59,456 nucleotides of DNA from the IMG/VR virus record IMGVR_UViG_3300046093_000047, positions 1-59,456 of that record; one strand, 5' to 3'. The stretch is from a virus. Of the stretch, positions 58,990 to 59,456 are shown piece after piece; within the stretch, counting starts at the first letter, position 1; each line of letters starts with the position of its first letter. The notes under the pieces are model-generated. The model was not told where the DNA came from. It was given only the letters and a program-made list of their open reading frames with translations, and made no database searches. Made by a program: the position numbers and the translations under genes.

Positions 58990-59132
58990 TGTGCCACCAC
59001 CTGTAAAATCATGTTAATACCTTGGATGATCATCTGTTGCTCCATTGGGTTCAACTGATGCCATGTACGTTTGTCGCCAAACTTTGTAGCTACTGTAGAC
59101 CAAAACTGCTCTACATCTGATTGATTACTCAT
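58986..59132 (-). CDS. Small protein, unknown
   Basis: A 48-residue ORF from the ATG at 59132, with FWSTVATKFGDKRTWHQLNP and QQMIIQGINMILQ. Its stop overlaps the next start (ATGA). Helical; unknown role. Confidence 0.6.
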   Translation of the reverse strand: MSNQSDVEQFWSTVATKFGDKRTWHQLNPMEQQMIIQGINMILQVVAQ

Positions 59133-59456
59133 TATTTTCCCCTAAAGTTACAGTTCCTGTTCTATACACAAGTTCTTTCTTGAATAGCATCTCAACGTAA
59201 GTACCTCTGATCTGCGTTTGAGTCTCAAGTATAGCACGAATATGGTCAATAGCCATCTCGCACAAGTAAATATAAACACCGTGTGGGATATGCTCACCGT
59301 TCTTACCATAAGACTTCCACACAAAGTTCCTACGAATAGTCTCAAAAGGATCACTCAGGTACACATCCATTGCTGTAGCAGGTGTTGTATTTACGCTACG
59401 GCGCAAGTAATCATTGCCACCGTCTACAATGTAGACTTCACCAGATACTTTATCTA
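59125..59456 (-). CDS. Conserved phage protein, 5' end beyond window
   Basis: The open frame continues past 59456 with coding-like sequence (KVSGEVYIVDGGNDYLRR), so the TTG at 59406 is not the true start. Visible part: 109 codons, with LSDPFETIRRNFVWKSYG and RGTYVEMLFKKELVYR. No recognised domain; the missing N terminus may hold it. Overlaps the next ORF by eight bases. Confidence 0.7.
   Translation of the reverse strand, partial: DKVSGEVYIVDGGNDYLRRSVNTTPATAMDVYLSDPFETIRRNFVWKSYGKNGEHIPHGVYIYLCEMAIDHIRAILETQTQIRGTYVEMLFKKELVYRTGTVTLGENNE

Noticed and set aside
1-59456. Lysogeny genes
   Set aside because: No integrase, excisionase or CI-like repressor pattern was found in any frame I read.

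Overview
The window is almost certainly most of the genome of a virulent tailed bacteriophage with a long non-contractile tail (siphovirus type). It has terminase, portal, HK97-type capsid, tail tube, a G/GT tail-assembly chaperone, a 1476-residue tape measure, fibre, lysis and T7-style replication genes. I see no integrase, repressor, tail sheath or phage RNA polymerase. Sigma70-like promoters on both strands, most with an extended TGnTATAAT -10 box, suggest it uses host RNA polymerase. The M15 endolysin, three-TM holin and S74 fibre fit a Gram-negative host; the species cannot be read from the sequence.

Layout. Positions 1-1085 hold iteron-like repeats, a Cys-rich gene and a small membrane ORF, visibly richer in G+C than the rest. 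Positions 1626-4035 are a leftward operon (ClpP-like protease, HNH nuclease, PhoH ATPase, small protein). Positions 4083-6690 are a divergent promoter region, an AT-rich repeat zone, structured non-coding RNA and a rightward tRNA array. Positions 6703-38217 are the rightward virion and lysis genes: terminase, portal, a first fibre-like module (11034-19805), prohead protease, scaffold, decoration, capsid, head-tail joining, tail tube, frameshifted chaperone, tape measure, a second fibre module, cupin, lysis. Positions 38275-59456 run leftward: thioredoxin, ribonucleotide reductase, MazG-like and DUF5664-like nucleotide enzymes, exonucleases, endonuclease VII-like proteins, ssDNA-binding protein, a second tRNA cluster, family A DNA polymerase, primase-helicase, RNA ligase, DNA ligase and small proteins. 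The last gene is cut by the window end.

How it works together. The leftward half makes deoxynucleotides (NrdAB, thioredoxin, MazG-like) and copies DNA (primase-helicase, PolA, SSB, 5'-3' exonuclease, ligase). The rightward half builds the virion and lyses the cell. Twelve tRNAs or tRNA-like genes plus an RNA ligase suggest translation support or tRNA repair. About seven homing-type nucleases sit beside conserved genes.

The most interesting signals are non-coding or recoding. They include a +1 (or -2) frameshift at the tail chaperone, a promoter-to-terminator small RNA at 19894-19985, a structured RNA unit at 5146-5370, hairpin-rich RNA next to both tRNA clusters (one with a 15-bp stem), and a GIY-YIG/HNH double-nuclease gene behind its own promoter and structured leader.
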